Of a stretch of DNA of 64,000 bases, positions 28,688 to 38,588 are shown one piece after another. A program made the position numbers and the translations under genes. The notes beneath the pieces were generated by a model. That model did not search any database, was not told the DNA's origin, and saw only the letters and a program-made list of their open reading frames with translations. The first letter of the stretch is position 1. Every line of letters starts with the position of its first letter. This stretch comes from Aestuariibacter sp. GS-14 (GTDB taxonomy: Bacteria > Pseudomonadota > Gammaproteobacteria > Enterobacterales > Alteromonadaceae), in assembly GCF_006494365.1 (NCBI RefSeq), contig NZ_VHIP01000005.1:62001-126000 (forward strand), read 5' to 3'.

Positions 28688-29097
28688 TTACTATCGGCCA
28701 AATGCTGGCCGCCAATCTTGCCATGGCAACAACGGCATTTTCTGCACAAACGCATGTTAAGCCAGTGTCCCACAATAATGAGCATGGCTCCCACAGCGAT
28801 AGTGAATGGCTCACCGGCTTCACCAAACATATTTTTGAACCAGTAAATCGCGCCACCACTTAATAGCAGTAACAGAGGGTAAACCTGACCATGGTAACGA
28901 ATTGCACCAACAATCAGTGCAACGCTACCAATCAGAATAGACAAGCTAAGAATGGTTCGTTCAAACCATACTTCACCAAATACGCTGGAGGCCAGTAAAG
29001 GAAGTACCGGAATAGCCAGACAATGCAACGCACACAAACCAGAGATCCAGATCCCTAGCCGGTCGAGAATAGTTGGATTGTCGATGGGTGACTGCAT
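28684..29097 (-). CDS. MerC-domain membrane protein
   Basis: A 137-residue inner-membrane protein with four predicted helices. The first carries the MerC-type cysteines in ISGLCALHCLAIPVLP (Cys-x-x-x-Cys), and the C-terminal tail is cysteine- and histidine-rich (LCRKCRCCHGKIGGQH), consistent with metal binding. MerC proper is a mercuric-ion importer, but no merA, merR or merT is near. A Zur-box-like palindrome sits 23 bases upstream of the start, so a role in zinc handling is the better guess. Confidence 0.8.
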   Translation of the reverse strand: MQSPIDNPTILDRLGIWISGLCALHCLAIPVLPLLASSVFGEVWFERTILSLSILIGSVALIVGAIRYHGQVYPLLLLLSGGAIYWFKNMFGEAGEPFTIAVGAMLIIVGHWLNMRLCRKCRCCHGKIGGQHLADSN

Positions 29098-29118
29098 ATC
29101 AAGCCTTAGTGTTACGAA

Positions 29119-29141
29119 CGGATGTTATAATATAACAAATC
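29119..29141. promoter_or_regulatory. Zur-box-like operator
   Basis: TGTTATAATATAACA (29123-29137) is a perfect 15-bp palindrome matching the core of the gammaproteobacterial Zur box (TGTTATANTATAACA). The outer bases match only partly. It lies 26 bases upstream of the MerC-domain gene's start codon and also contains TATAAT/TATATT-like -10 sequence, so bound Zur would cover the promoter. The next gene on the plus strand starts 160 bases away. Confidence 0.7.
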
Positions 29142-29304
29142 CGGTATTTATCAAGTCAAAAATGCAATTCGCCGGCTAACTGCTTCAATATGCTGAACCT
29201 TTAATACGCTGCTCCTAATACGCTGCGCCACCGACTTGATGCCCCACATGTTTGCTGCTAGGCTTTTCAACTTCCTATTTCCCATACCGCCTGAGATTGT
29301 CTGT

Positions 29305-31113
29305 ATGCCACAATCCCCAATTCAGATACGTTATGAACAGGCTGTGAATCTGGTAAATGAAGGAAAACCGGCCGACGCAATTAAACTGTTATATCCGCTT
29401 GTTCAACAATCCCCAGGGTACTATCAGGCCTGGCTCTTATTCAGTCGTTGTTTATTCGAGACTGGTTATGTAAAAGAAGCGGTGCAAATAGCCAGACATG
29501 CCGACAGCGTTGACCCATTGGTTTCGCACTTCCAACGCATCCAGCTGTGTATGCAGCATCAACGCATCGAAGAGGCAACCGGCATTGCCCGGGCTATGCT
29601 GGAGGACGTACCGCATCATTGCAAAGCCCTGTTTACGCTGGCAAGCCTGGCGTTGTCGTCCGGGCAACCAGAAGTCGCAATAGCCATATTGACACCGGAA
29701 GTGACAATGCAGCCAGCCAATATAACGCTGAGACGATTACTTGCCGATGGTTACGCCAGATCCGGGCAATACTCAAACGCTATTGCTGCAAGTAAGGTGT
29801 TGGTGCAACTGGATGAGTGTTTTGAGAATCTGTGGCGCTTGCTGGGACTGCTATTTAAATACGGCCAGTATGACGAATTTCTTCACTTCTGTGAGATTGC
29901 TGCGAAGTATGTAGATAATCAATCGGATGAATCCAGCCAATTGGCTTTGTTAAAAGGCCAGGCTTTAAGAGTATTGGGGAGACGGGATGAAAGCATTCAC
30001 TGCCTTACATCCAGTCTGACAATAAACCCAAACAATGCCGAAGCCTGGCTTGCTCTGGCCGATTTCAAAGATTACGTGTTCACTGAAGCCCAAAAGCATC
30101 AACTTGAATCCCTGTTAAACCGCCCTGTTTCTGCTGAAGTAAAGTGTATGGCAAGCTTCGCTTATGCCCGCTTATGTGACGCCAAAGGCAACACTCAGGC
30201 GAGCTTTAAACACTACGCGGCTGCCAATGCGTTAAAGGTAACCAACCCCCACGTTGTTGAGGGGATTCAACAGGATTTAGCAAACATCAAACACCAATAC
30301 TGCGCCAGTGCTCTTTATGAACAGGCGGAAGCGTTAAACTCGCACCCAACGCCTGTATTTATTGTGGGTTTACCGCGCTCGGGTTCTACGCTTGTTGAAC
30401 AGATGCTGGCTTGTCATAGCCACATAGAAGGTACGATGGAGCAACCCACGTTGTTACATGTTGAGCAGCGTGCCAACCGTCACTCACAAACGCACTATCA
30501 CGCCAAACTTGGAGACACGCTCAGTAAACTTTCGGCAAAAGAACTAACGGATTTTGGCAATATCTATCTGAAAGAAAGCGCAGTATTCCGGCATCAGAAT
30601 ATGCGCTTTTTTACCGATAAACAGCCTTTTAACTTTCGTCTGATAGGTCTGATCCACAAAATACTCCCCAAAGCGATCATTATTGATGTTGTGCGCAACC
30701 CCATGGATTGCGGACTCAGCTTGTTTAAACAGTATTTTCACTCTGGTGTGGATTTTAGTTATAACCTTAACCACATAGGCACGGTATATAACTATTACCG
30801 CAGTATGATGGCGCACTGGGATAGCGTATTGCCAGGCAAGGTTATTCGGATACATTATGAATCACTCATCGACGACCCAACGACCCAGATTACACGTGTC
30901 CTGAACTACATGGGTCTCGAATTCGAACCACAGTGTTTATCTTTTCACACCACCAGCCGAGCCATTCACACCGCTAGTAGTGAGCAGGTGCGCCAGCCTA
31001 TTAATCGCAACGGTGTGTGTGGTTGGGTAAATTTAGCCGGAGAACTTCAGGTGCTGCAGGACAGCCTTGACCCTGTATATTTAAGTGAATCACTTGCGCT
31101 AAAGCAAACCTAA
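29305..31113 (+). CDS. TPR-containing sulfotransferase-family protein
   Basis: Two-part protein of 602 residues from the ATG at 29305 (an earlier in-frame start would add 23 unrelated residues). The N-terminal half has repeated TPR helices (EQAVNLVNEGKPADAIKLL, then YYQAWLLFSRCLFETGYVKEA, and GQALRVLGRRDESIHCL). The C-terminal half is a sulfotransferase domain: the PAPS 5'-phosphosulfate loop is VGLPRSGSTLVEQML, and the 3'-phosphate region is VVRNPMDCGLSLFKQ. It has no signal peptide. The acceptor is unknown. The TonB-dependent receptor follows after 217 bases. Confidence 0.88.
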   Translation: MPQSPIQIRYEQAVNLVNEGKPADAIKLLYPLVQQSPGYYQAWLLFSRCLFETGYVKEAVQIARHADSVDPLVSHFQRIQLCMQHQRIEEATGIARAMLEDVPHHCKALFTLASLALSSGQPEVAIAILTPEVTMQPANITLRRLLADGYARSGQYSNAIAASKVLVQLDECFENLWRLLGLLFKYGQYDEFLHFCEIAAKYVDNQSDESSQLALLKGQALRVLGRRDESIHCLTSSLTINPNNAEAWLALADFKDYVFTEAQKHQLESLLNRPVSAEVKCMASFAYARLCDAKGNTQASFKHYAAANALKVTNPHVVEGIQQDLANIKHQYCASALYEQAEALNSHPTPVFIVGLPRSGSTLVEQMLACHSHIEGTMEQPTLLHVEQRANRHSQTHYHAKLGDTLSKLSAKELTDFGNIYLKESAVFRHQNMRFFTDKQPFNFRLIGLIHKILPKAIIIDVVRNPMDCGLSLFKQYFHSGVDFSYNLNHIGTVYNYYRSMMAHWDSVLPGKVIRIHYESLIDDPTTQITRVLNYMGLEFEPQCLSFHTTSRAIHTASSEQVRQPINRNGVCGWVNLAGELQVLQDSLDPVYLSESLALKQT

Positions 31114-31127
31114 AACCAGTCTGCAAA

Positions 31128-31155
31128 TTGTGTATACGCGATAACCCTCTATAAT
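31128..31155 (+). promoter_or_regulatory. Candidate sigma-70 promoter for the TonB-dependent receptor
   Basis: TTGTGT (31128-31133), 16 bases, TATAAT (31150-31155). Initiation here would leave a leader of about 165 bases before the receptor ATG. The leader contains the small hairpin GTGCA-ATCC-TGCAC (from 31177) and a LacI-type palindrome (31281-31294). No known riboswitch is recognised. Confidence 0.5.
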
Positions 31156-31280
31156 ACACTTAACTCCCTATCTTGGTGCAATCCTGCACTCCTATGGAGC
31201 CAATTGTCAGGTTGCATTGACATTACCCCTTGCAGCACACGCCGTTAAAGGCTCGTTGCACATGGTATAAAGTATGCTTT

Positions 31281-31294
31281 TGACAACGTTTGCA
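31281..31294. promoter_or_regulatory. Possible LacI-family operator
   Basis: TGACAACGTTTGCA, an imperfect palindrome centred on AACGTT, with one half (GCAAACG on the other strand) identical to the LacI/GalR/PurR half-site. It lies 37 bases upstream of the receptor start. No LacI-family regulator gene is in the window. Confidence 0.3.
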
Positions 31295-31330
31295 AAAATA
31301 AAAACATCAGAACAGTCTGAGGAAACCACA

Positions 31331-34300
31331 ATGAGCACATTCAATACACTTCACGACAAGAAGCGCTCTGCGATATCCCTGTGTATCGCAACCGCGCTGG
31401 GATTAGGCTATTCCGCCAGTTCACTGGCACAGGAAACAGAAGAAGCATTAAAGTCGGTAGAGGTGATTAACATTACCGGTTCGCGCATCCCCACCGATCC
31501 CAACGTGATCTCGTCTGTACCGGTTCAGTCAGTTGACAGCAAGGACATTGCGCTGTCGGGTGAGCTAAACCTGGCTGATATCGTGAATGATATTCCTGCA
31601 TTAATTTCGTCTTCAACGGCCGAAAATAACGACACCGGTGCAAACTCACTGAACCTGCGTGGATTGGGTGCAGAGAGAACCCTGACACTGGTTAATGGCC
31701 GCCGCCACGTTGCGGGTTTCCGCGGTACCTCTGCTGTTGATATTGGGACTATCCCAAGGGCACTGGTTGAGCGTGTTGAAGTCACCACCGGTGGTGCGTC
31801 TGCCGTGTACGGTGCTGACGCGGTAACCGGTGTTGTTAACTTCATCCTGAAAGATGACTACGAAGGTTTCCAAATCAACGCCACTGGCGCCTTACCTGAG
31901 GAATCGGGCGGTGGTTCGTTTGCTGTAGACAGTTTGTATGGTAAAAATTTCGACGATGGCAAAGGTAACGTAGTATTTACCCTGTCGTACGAAAAAGAAG
32001 AAGAATTGCTGCATGGCGATCGCTCATGGTCACGTAATAACGGACTGTCTTCAATTGTGCCAAATCCAAGCGGTGAAACGCAGCGTATGCTGGCAAGTGA
32101 TGTGCGTTACTGGTTAACGTCCAATGAAGGCTCCATTGCCCCTACTTTTGGCGGCCGTGATGTCACCTATGTTGATATTAACAACAACGGCATCGCCGAC
32201 TGTCAGGAATCGCTGGGTGGACAAACGGGTTACCTGGCAGGTTGCTGGTTAACCAATCCAGACGGAACGGTGCGCGTAAATAGCGATGGTCCAATTTACA
32301 ACGGTTTATTAAGTAGTGGTGGCGACGGTGCGAAGTTTAACTTCGACAACGACACTCTGATGCCAAACACCGATAAGTTTATTGTTAACTTAAACGGTAA
32401 CTACCAAATCAACGACGAATTAAACGCGTTTTTTGAAGCTAAATACGTAAGAGCAGAAACAAACTACTATGCTGAATACGACTCTTACTACGATACGCTG
32501 TTCATTTTACCTGACAACCCCTATATCCCTGAACAGTTGCTGCCCGTAGTTGATCAGACTGGTGGCTTGTTGATCACTCAGGACGCCATCGCATGGGATG
32601 ACGATGACACCAATTACGTACGTGAAACCAAGCGCTTCGTAGGTGGTTTTACCTGGGATTACTCTTACGATCACAGTCTGGAACTCGCGTTCAATCACGG
32701 CGAATTTTCTAATACCACCCGATACACTGAGCAGTATATCGACCGCGTTTTTGCGGCCATGGATGCCGTTACGGGCCCAGACGGTACGCCAGTATGTCGC
32801 TCAGATATCGACCCTACTGCTGCCTATGAAATTGACTACTTCGCTTATAACGTGAACTATGCAAATGGCGACTTCTACAGCGACCGCTATTACACCTTTA
32901 CCCCTGGTGATGGCCAGTGTGCCCCGTTAAATCCGTTTGGTACAGATGCATTGAGCGATGAGGCCAAAGCCTTTATCTCTAACCGCATGAAAGACGAACT
33001 AACGATTAAGCAAACCGTGGTTACGTTAACCGCCGTTGGTCAGTTTGATAAACTGTTAGACAGTGTATTAGATGGTGCACTGGGCTACGCAACGGGTTTG
33101 GAATATCGCGAGGAATCGAGTGACAACCGCCTGGATCCTGCGGCGCTGGGTATTCTTCCGGAAGGGACATCCTACACAGCCGGACAACTCGTTAGTGAAG
33201 TGTCTCCCTGGCTGAACTTCCTCACCGGTATCGATAACGTTCAACAATTTAATACATCGGGTAAATACGATGTACTGGACGCCTTTGTTGAAGTGCGTTT
33301 ACCCATCTTCCAGGACAGAGAATACGCCTACGAATTTACCGTTGACGGTGCCGTGCGCGTAGCTGACTACTCAACACTGGGTAACGCCACCACCTGGAAA
33401 CTGGGCTTCTCTTATAGCCCAATAGAAGAACTGAACTTCCGCGGTACCGTTTCTGAAGCAGTACGGGCACCGAACATTACTGAGTTATTTGACCCACAAT
33501 TGCCAATTACCATCAACCTGGACAATGATCCGTGCGATCCGGCAAACATTGATGCAGGTAGTTCAGTACGTCAGGCTAACTGTGTGGCCGCACTGCAAGC
33601 GGTAGGTGTTGATTTAGCGGATATCCAGGATGCCGATGGCAATTATATCTGGACTAACCCGTTAACCGCCCGTTTCTCCGGTACATCTGGTGGTAATCCG
33701 GATCTGGACGTAGAGACAGCATCGACCTACACCATTGGAACCGTATTCCGCCCCAGTTTCCTCGAAGGCTTTACCGTTACGCTTGATTACTGGAATGTAG
33801 AAATTGAGGATGCGATTTCTGCTGTTGGTCCGGCTGATGTATTAAACGGCTGCTACGATTCAACAAATTACCCGGCTATCGGTTATTGCGGACAGATTTC
33901 ACGTCGTGCTGATGGCGGCTTAAACTTCCTCACAACGGGTGAAATTAACTTCGCCCGGGTTGAAGCAGAAGGGATTGATTTCTCAGCTAACTACACGTTC
34001 AACATTGATGAAAACGAGTTTGGCATCAGCGTGGTTGGCACACGCCAGAAAACCCTGAATCGTTACTATAATCCAACTGATCCTACTGATGTGGATATTG
34101 ATTTGGAAGAGATTCAAACGCCTAAAACTGCAGCCAATGTTGAGTTTAGCTGGACGCGTAATGAGCTGAGTATGGCGCTGCAAACAACTTACCAAAGCCG
34201 TCAGGCTTATCAGGAAGTTGAGAACTCGCTTGGTCTTAATGGTCAGGCTATTTTGTTCGGCGAGGGCGGCGGTTTCTTCGGCAGCACACTTATCCACGAC

Positions 34301-34450
34301 TTTAACGCCAGCTACCAGCTGGATGAAACGTTCACCGTGTTTGGTGGCGTAAATAACATCACTGACGAATCACCATTCGCTACTCAGGAAGCCTGGCCCG
34401 TTGGCCCGCGCGGACGGACATTCTTTATGGGTGTTAACTACACCATGTAA
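31331..34450 (+). CDS. TonB-dependent outer-membrane receptor
   Basis: Active importer across the outer membrane, 1039 residues from the ATG at 31331 (GAGGA about 8 bases upstream). A signal peptide ends at SSLAQE. The N terminus carries VINITGSRIPTD, typical of the large Alteromonadales/Xanthomonadales receptors for carbohydrates or peptides. The plug domain (about 55-185) contains SLNLRGLGAERTLTLVNGRR and GGASAVYGADAVTGVVNFIL. The 22-strand barrel ends with RTFFMGVNYTM, a proper C-terminal aromatic-rich strand. The substrate cannot be inferred; the only neighbouring clue is the TPR sulfotransferase. Confidence 0.93.
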   Translation: MSTFNTLHDKKRSAISLCIATALGLGYSASSLAQETEEALKSVEVINITGSRIPTDPNVISSVPVQSVDSKDIALSGELNLADIVNDIPALISSSTAENNDTGANSLNLRGLGAERTLTLVNGRRHVAGFRGTSAVDIGTIPRALVERVEVTTGGASAVYGADAVTGVVNFILKDDYEGFQINATGALPEESGGGSFAVDSLYGKNFDDGKGNVVFTLSYEKEEELLHGDRSWSRNNGLSSIVPNPSGETQRMLASDVRYWLTSNEGSIAPTFGGRDVTYVDINNNGIADCQESLGGQTGYLAGCWLTNPDGTVRVNSDGPIYNGLLSSGGDGAKFNFDNDTLMPNTDKFIVNLNGNYQINDELNAFFEAKYVRAETNYYAEYDSYYDTLFILPDNPYIPEQLLPVVDQTGGLLITQDAIAWDDDDTNYVRETKRFVGGFTWDYSYDHSLELAFNHGEFSNTTRYTEQYIDRVFAAMDAVTGPDGTPVCRSDIDPTAAYEIDYFAYNVNYANGDFYSDRYYTFTPGDGQCAPLNPFGTDALSDEAKAFISNRMKDELTIKQTVVTLTAVGQFDKLLDSVLDGALGYATGLEYREESSDNRLDPAALGILPEGTSYTAGQLVSEVSPWLNFLTGIDNVQQFNTSGKYDVLDAFVEVRLPIFQDREYAYEFTVDGAVRVADYSTLGNATTWKLGFSYSPIEELNFRGTVSEAVRAPNITELFDPQLPITINLDNDPCDPANIDAGSSVRQANCVAALQAVGVDLADIQDADGNYIWTNPLTARFSGTSGGNPDLDVETASTYTIGTVFRPSFLEGFTVTLDYWNVEIEDAISAVGPADVLNGCYDSTNYPAIGYCGQISRRADGGLNFLTTGEINFARVEAEGIDFSANYTFNIDENEFGISVVGTRQKTLNRYYNPTDPTDVDIDLEEIQTPKTAANVEFSWTRNELSMALQTTYQSRQAYQEVENSLGLNGQAILFGEGGGFFGSTLIHDFNASYQLDETFTVFGGVNNITDESPFATQEAWPVGPRGRTFFMGVNYTM

Positions 34451-34508
34451 TGCAGATAGTGGACGCGAGGTGGTAATAACTGCCTCGCATTGGTGCCCAC
34501 CTAAATTG

Positions 34509-34546
34509 AAAAACGGCTGATTACACAACGTAATTAGCCGTTTTTT
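34509..34546. terminator. Terminator between the receptor gene and yibQ
   Basis: ACGGCTGATTAC (34513-34524) pairs with GTAATTAGCCGT (34530-34541) with one mismatch and is followed by TTTTT, with AAAA in front. It serves the plus-strand receptor gene and may also stop the minus-strand yibQ transcript. Confidence 0.88.
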
Positions 34547-34595
34547 ATGCTCGCCTATTTGGGCAAAACCACACGCTTAATCTAAGGCGAGCATG

Positions 34596-35447
34596 CTAAC
34601 GCGGGGCGATCGGAGTAGCAGGTAATACTGCCCCCTCTGCTGTAAACAACACTTGCGAACTCCCCTGCCGAAAATAATGGCTGATAGGGCGCAGTTCAAT
34701 GTGTTCAGTGTCGAGATTACCCAATTTCTGAAGTAAGAATGCGATTGATTCAGGGTGTGGATGAGCAATAGCGATGGCCTGCCCATTGTGTTTTGCCAAA
34801 CGAATCAGCCGCTGCCATTGAGACTGCATGAAATCTTCGGTTAATTCATGATCTAAAAACACATGTCGGCGAGCATTCGGCACATGCTGTTGCTGCGCTA
34901 CATCCTGCGCCACTGAATTGGGTGTGGTACGGCTATCAACAAAAAACAAATTCCGCTGCTTTATTTGTTGCATAACGAGTGTCATCGCTTCTTCTGAGGC
35001 GGTTAACTCACTGCCCATATGATTGTTAACCCCAATGGCAAAGGGTACTGAGTTTATCGCGTTTGCAAATGTATAGCTGATTTCTTCGGGTACCATTTGC
35101 GGCGTAATCGCACCGGGCCCGAGTGTTTTGTCGGAATAGGCAGCCATGGGTAAATGCAGCATCACTTCGCGGGACTGTCCATGGGCTTTTTTAGCCAACG
35201 CCTCTGCAAGTGGGGTATGCGGTAAAATAGAGAGCGTCACTTCGTTGGGTAATACAAGGGCCTGATCATCGGTATGGCGATAACCGATATCGTCGATGAT
35301 CACGTAAATAGTGGCTTTGTTGTTTGGCGCAGCATTGCTATTAAAGCTTACCCCTAAGAGTAAACCGGCAAGGCAACACATCTGAATAAACCACTGCTTA
35401 CTTGTCACTAACCTTACACGCACTGTTGTATTATTGTTGTGCGCCAA
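34596..35447 (-). CDS. yibQ: Divergent polysaccharide deacetylase family protein (YibQ)
   Basis: Exported protein of 283 residues. After an N-terminal export segment (WFIQMCCLAGLLLGVSFNSNA) comes the divergent polysaccharide deacetylase domain: ATIYVIIDDIGYRHTDD (metal-type Asp pair), LSILPHTP, MLHLPMAAY, VNNHMGSELT and IAIAHPHPESI. Its enzymatic role is not established. Order gpmI-envC-yibQ on one strand matches the E. coli cluster. Confidence 0.9.
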   Translation of the reverse strand: MAHNNNTTVRVRLVTSKQWFIQMCCLAGLLLGVSFNSNAAPNNKATIYVIIDDIGYRHTDDQALVLPNEVTLSILPHTPLAEALAKKAHGQSREVMLHLPMAAYSDKTLGPGAITPQMVPEEISYTFANAINSVPFAIGVNNHMGSELTASEEAMTLVMQQIKQRNLFFVDSRTTPNSVAQDVAQQQHVPNARRHVFLDHELTEDFMQSQWQRLIRLAKHNGQAIAIAHPHPESIAFLLQKLGNLDTEHIELRPISHYFRQGSSQVLFTAEGAVLPATPIAPR

Positions 35448-35514
35448 GCATACCAGCCTGAACTATCATCACCAAGAAAGGATTTTGTACAAGGTGGTGA
35501 CGTGCTGAATGGGC

Positions 35515-36675
35515 CTATATATCCAGCCAGTCGGCGGGATTGACCGCTTTGCCTTTATGGCGGATTTCGAAATACAGATTTGGCGAACTCTGACCACCAC
35601 TTTGACCCAGCAAGGCAACGGTTTCGCCTTGAGCAACTGATTCTCCGGCCTGGCGCAGTAACGCCTGATTGTGACCATATACACTCATAAAACCATCGCC
35701 ATGTTCAATAATGGTGACCAGTCCAAACCCGCGCAACCAGTCTGCATATATCACCCGTCCGTGGGCAATCGCTTTTACTGCGCTGCCTTCGCGACCATCA
35801 ATCATTATGCCTTTCCAGCGCACCTGCCCCTGACGGCGTTTGCCAAACAGCTTTCTCACCGTCCCATCGGCAGGTTGCAGTAACCGGCCTTTGTCTGACG
35901 TTAACCCCTTGAGTTCCTGTGGGATCTGGCTCATTCGCTCAGCCCGCTCAATGGCTTCCATTAACGCCTGCTCGGCTTCGCGTAACTGGGCTATATGCGA
36001 CTCTTCACTGGCAATTTTATTGTTCAGTTGTTGCAGCGTTTGCTGCCTGTCCTGCTTACGCGCCACCAGCTCATTCTGTTGTTTTTGCTGATCTGCTTGC
36101 AGTTGCGTTAACTCGTCGGCTTTTACTTGCAACGACGCCGTTACCGATTCCAGTTCATTTACCGTAGAAGTGAATTCACTAATGTTGGCCTGTCTGGCCT
36201 GATTCAGATATTTGTAGTACGTGATGATACGCTCGAATTTAGCCGCATCCTGCTGATAAAAAATCATTTTGGCGTAATCATAGTGCCCTGCAATAAAGGC
36301 ACTTTTTAACTGCCCTGCCAGCATGGTTTGCTGCTGAGCAATCGCCTGGCGTAATTCATCTCTGCGAGTGCTCAACACAGCCTGCTGTTGCTGGTTTTCC
36401 GCAAGCGCCTTGCGTGTAGCATTAAGCTTGCTCGCCACGCTACCAATTTGCTTTTCAGACTCTGCCAGCACAGTTTGCAGTTCATCAGCAGACGCCTTAC
36501 TGTTCACCAGCGCCTGTTGCCTTGCCTTTAATTCGGCCTGCAGCGCAGCCAGCTCTTTTTCTGCGTCGTCAGTCTGCTGAGCGTGTGCTACGCCAGAGAA
36601 CAGCAGCAACATGCAGCAAACCACTATCGCTCGGATAGTGGCCCTTGACCGCATATTGCCTGCAGCTAACATCAT
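35515..36675 (-). CDS. envC: Murein hydrolase activator EnvC
   Basis: Periplasmic divisome-associated activator of the amidases AmiA and AmiB. The 386 residues have a signal peptide (VVCCMLLLFSGVAHAQQ), two long coiled coils (about 35-255; ELAALQAELKARQQALVNSK and LVARKQDRQQTLQQLNNKI), and a C-terminal LytM domain (about 275-385; VKAIAHGRVIYADWLRGFG, then VYGHNQALL). As in other EnvC proteins, the LytM metal ligands are incomplete, fitting an activator rather than an enzyme. It starts 9 bases after gpmI ends, with a possible alternative ATG 7 codons in. Confidence 0.93.
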   Translation of the reverse strand: MMLAAGNMRSRATIRAIVVCCMLLLFSGVAHAQQTDDAEKELAALQAELKARQQALVNSKASADELQTVLAESEKQIGSVASKLNATRKALAENQQQQAVLSTRRDELRQAIAQQQTMLAGQLKSAFIAGHYDYAKMIFYQQDAAKFERIITYYKYLNQARQANISEFTSTVNELESVTASLQVKADELTQLQADQQKQQNELVARKQDRQQTLQQLNNKIASEESHIAQLREAEQALMEAIERAERMSQIPQELKGLTSDKGRLLQPADGTVRKLFGKRRQGQVRWKGIMIDGREGSAVKAIAHGRVIYADWLRGFGLVTIIEHGDGFMSVYGHNQALLRQAGESVAQGETVALLGQSGGQSSPNLYFEIRHKGKAVNPADWLDI

Positions 36676-36684
36676 AACCTGAAG

Positions 36685-38220
36685 TTACGACTTCAGTGTC
36701 ATGATGGTTTTACCGGTCATTTCTTTTGGTTGTTCCATGCCCATCAAATGCAGCATGGTAGGGGCAACGTCACTCAGTGTGCCACCCTTTCTCGGCTGTG
36801 CATCACGGCCAAAGTATATGAAAGGAACCGGTTCACTGGTGTGGGCAGTGTGAGCCTGGCCAGTAGATTTATCCACCATTTGCTCAGCATTGCCGTGGTC
36901 AGCAGTGATCAAACATTCGCCACCTACTTTCTTCAGCGACTCAATCACGCGGCCAATTGAGCGGTCAACCGCCTCACAGGCTTTCACCGCGGCATTAAAG
37001 TCACCTGTGTGACCTACCATGTCGCCGTTTGGATAGTTACAGATGATCACGTCGAACTTGCCTGACTCAATGGCGCCGGTGAGTTCATCCGTGAGCTTTT
37101 CTGAGTTCATTTCTGGCTGCAAGTCATAAGTAGCCACATCTGGAGAGGGGATCAAAATTCGCTCTTCGCCGTCGTATTCTTTTTCTACGCCACCGCTGAA
37201 GAAGAACGTAACGTGGGCGTATTTTTCAGTTTCAGAGATACGCAGTTGAGTTTTGTTATTTTTCGCCAACCACTCGCCCAGCACATTAACCAGTTTTTCT
37301 GGTGGGTATGCTACCGGCGCTTTCAGATCCGCTGAATATTCTGTCAGCATAACAAATGCAGATAACGCTGGCGCAGCTGCTTTTTTGAATCCAGTAAAAT
37401 CAGCATCCAGGAATACCTGGCTCAACTGACGCGCGCGGTCGGCACGGAAGTTCATGAACAACAGGGTGTCGCCATCTTCCATGGCTACGCTGTCACCAAT
37501 CACAGTGGGCGGTACAAATTCGTCATTCTTACCTGCTGCATACGATGCTTTAAGGCCTTCTACCGCACTGGCAGCTTGCGCTTCGCCTTTGCCTTGGGTA
37601 ATCAAATCATACGCTTTTTGTACCCGGTCCCAACGCTTGTCGCGGTCCATTGCAAAGTAACGACCAATGATGGTGGCTGTTTTACCTACACCCAGTTCTT
37701 TAAATACGGCGTCGGCCTTTTCCAGTGACGACTGTGCACTTTGAGGAGGCGTGTCACGGCCATCCAAAAATGCGTGTAAGTACACTTTTGTCGCGCCGCG
37801 GCTTACAGCCATTTTCGCTGCAGCAAAAATATGATCTTCGTGGCTGTGTACGCCGCCTGGCGACATCAGGCCCATGATATGCACCGCTTTGCCTTTGCTT
37901 ACGGCATCGTCCACTGCTTTGGTAAGTGCAGGGTTATGCTCAAATTCCCCATCCGCAATAGATTTGGTGATTTTGGTAAAGTCCTGATACACCACGCGAC
38001 CTGCTCCCAGGTTAACGTGACCTACTTCGGAGTTACCCATTTGTCCTTCGGGCAAGCCAACATCCAAACCCGAGCCACTGATCAATGTACTTGGGTAGTC
38101 TGCAAACAACGCATCCAGATTCGGCGTATTAGCAGCCAAAATGGCGTTATTTTCTGGATCTTCACGATAACCCCAGCCGTCGAGTACAATTAACGCCAGT
38201 GTTTTCTTGGATTCAGTCAT
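36685..38220 (-). CDS. gpmI: 2,3-bisphosphoglycerate-independent phosphoglycerate mutase
   Basis: Glycolytic enzyme, manganese-dependent, of the alkaline-phosphatase superfamily. From the ATG at 38220 (AGGAGA five bases upstream) it has 511 residues. Motifs: [12 protein letters not shown] (metal Asp), [19 protein letters not shown] (catalytic Ser), [41 protein letters not shown] and [11 protein letters not shown] (metal Asp/His). It heads the gpmI-envC-yibQ run. The 368 bases between this start and the MITE hold its promoter; I see nothing else in them. Confidence 0.96.
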   Translation of the reverse strand: MTESKKTLALIVLDGWGYREDPENNAILAANTPNLDALFADYPSTLISGSGLDVGLPEGQMGNSEVGHVNLGAGRVVYQDFTKITKSIADGEFEHNPALTKAVDDAVSKGKAVHIMGLMSPGGVHSHEDHIFAAAKMAVSRGATKVYLHAFLDGRDTPPQSAQSSLEKADAVFKELGVGKTATIIGRYFAMDRDKRWDRVQKAYDLITQGKGEAQAASAVEGLKASYAAGKNDEFVPPTVIGDSVAMEDGDTLLFMNFRADRARQLSQVFLDADFTGFKKAAAPALSAFVMLTEYSADLKAPVAYPPEKLVNVLGEWLAKNNKTQLRISETEKYAHVTFFFSGGVEKEYDGEERILIPSPDVATYDLQPEMNSEKLTDELTGAIESGKFDVIICNYPNGDMVGHTGDFNAAVKACEAVDRSIGRVIESLKKVGGECLITADHGNAEQMVDKSTGQAHTAHTSEPVPFIYFGRDAQPRKGGTLSDVAPTMLHLMGMEQPKEMTGKTIMTLKS

Positions 38221-38588
38221 GAGTTCTCCTATCAAAATTCTGTGCCTCCGGGCAGGCTGTCCTGCTCAGGCGATACGTGTTACCAAAGGGGTATATTGGG
38301 TACTCACAGGTACTCTTGTTTGATCGCTTTGGCTCGTTGAGACGCGTTGTAACGTTCCGTAGGGTGAGGCTTGGTTGCTATATTACCAAACCTTACAAGG
38401 GATTGAAGCGAATAAGTCAAAAATTCAGCAAATCCTTTGTATAGTTTTTTTCGATTAAACGTAATAGTGATAATTCAAACAAGCAAACATCATTGCCCGG
38501 GCCAATCAAATTCAGCGAAGCAACAGCAGTTAAACGGTTAAAAACACCCCGCATCGACTAATTTTGAAGCACCAGTTCTGGCCCTGCC

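Noticed and set aside
31156-31330. Long leader before the TonB-dependent receptor, considered as a cobalamin, TPP or other riboswitch
   Set aside because: Only short simple hairpins are visible and none of the conserved sequence boxes of known riboswitches could be found by eye.
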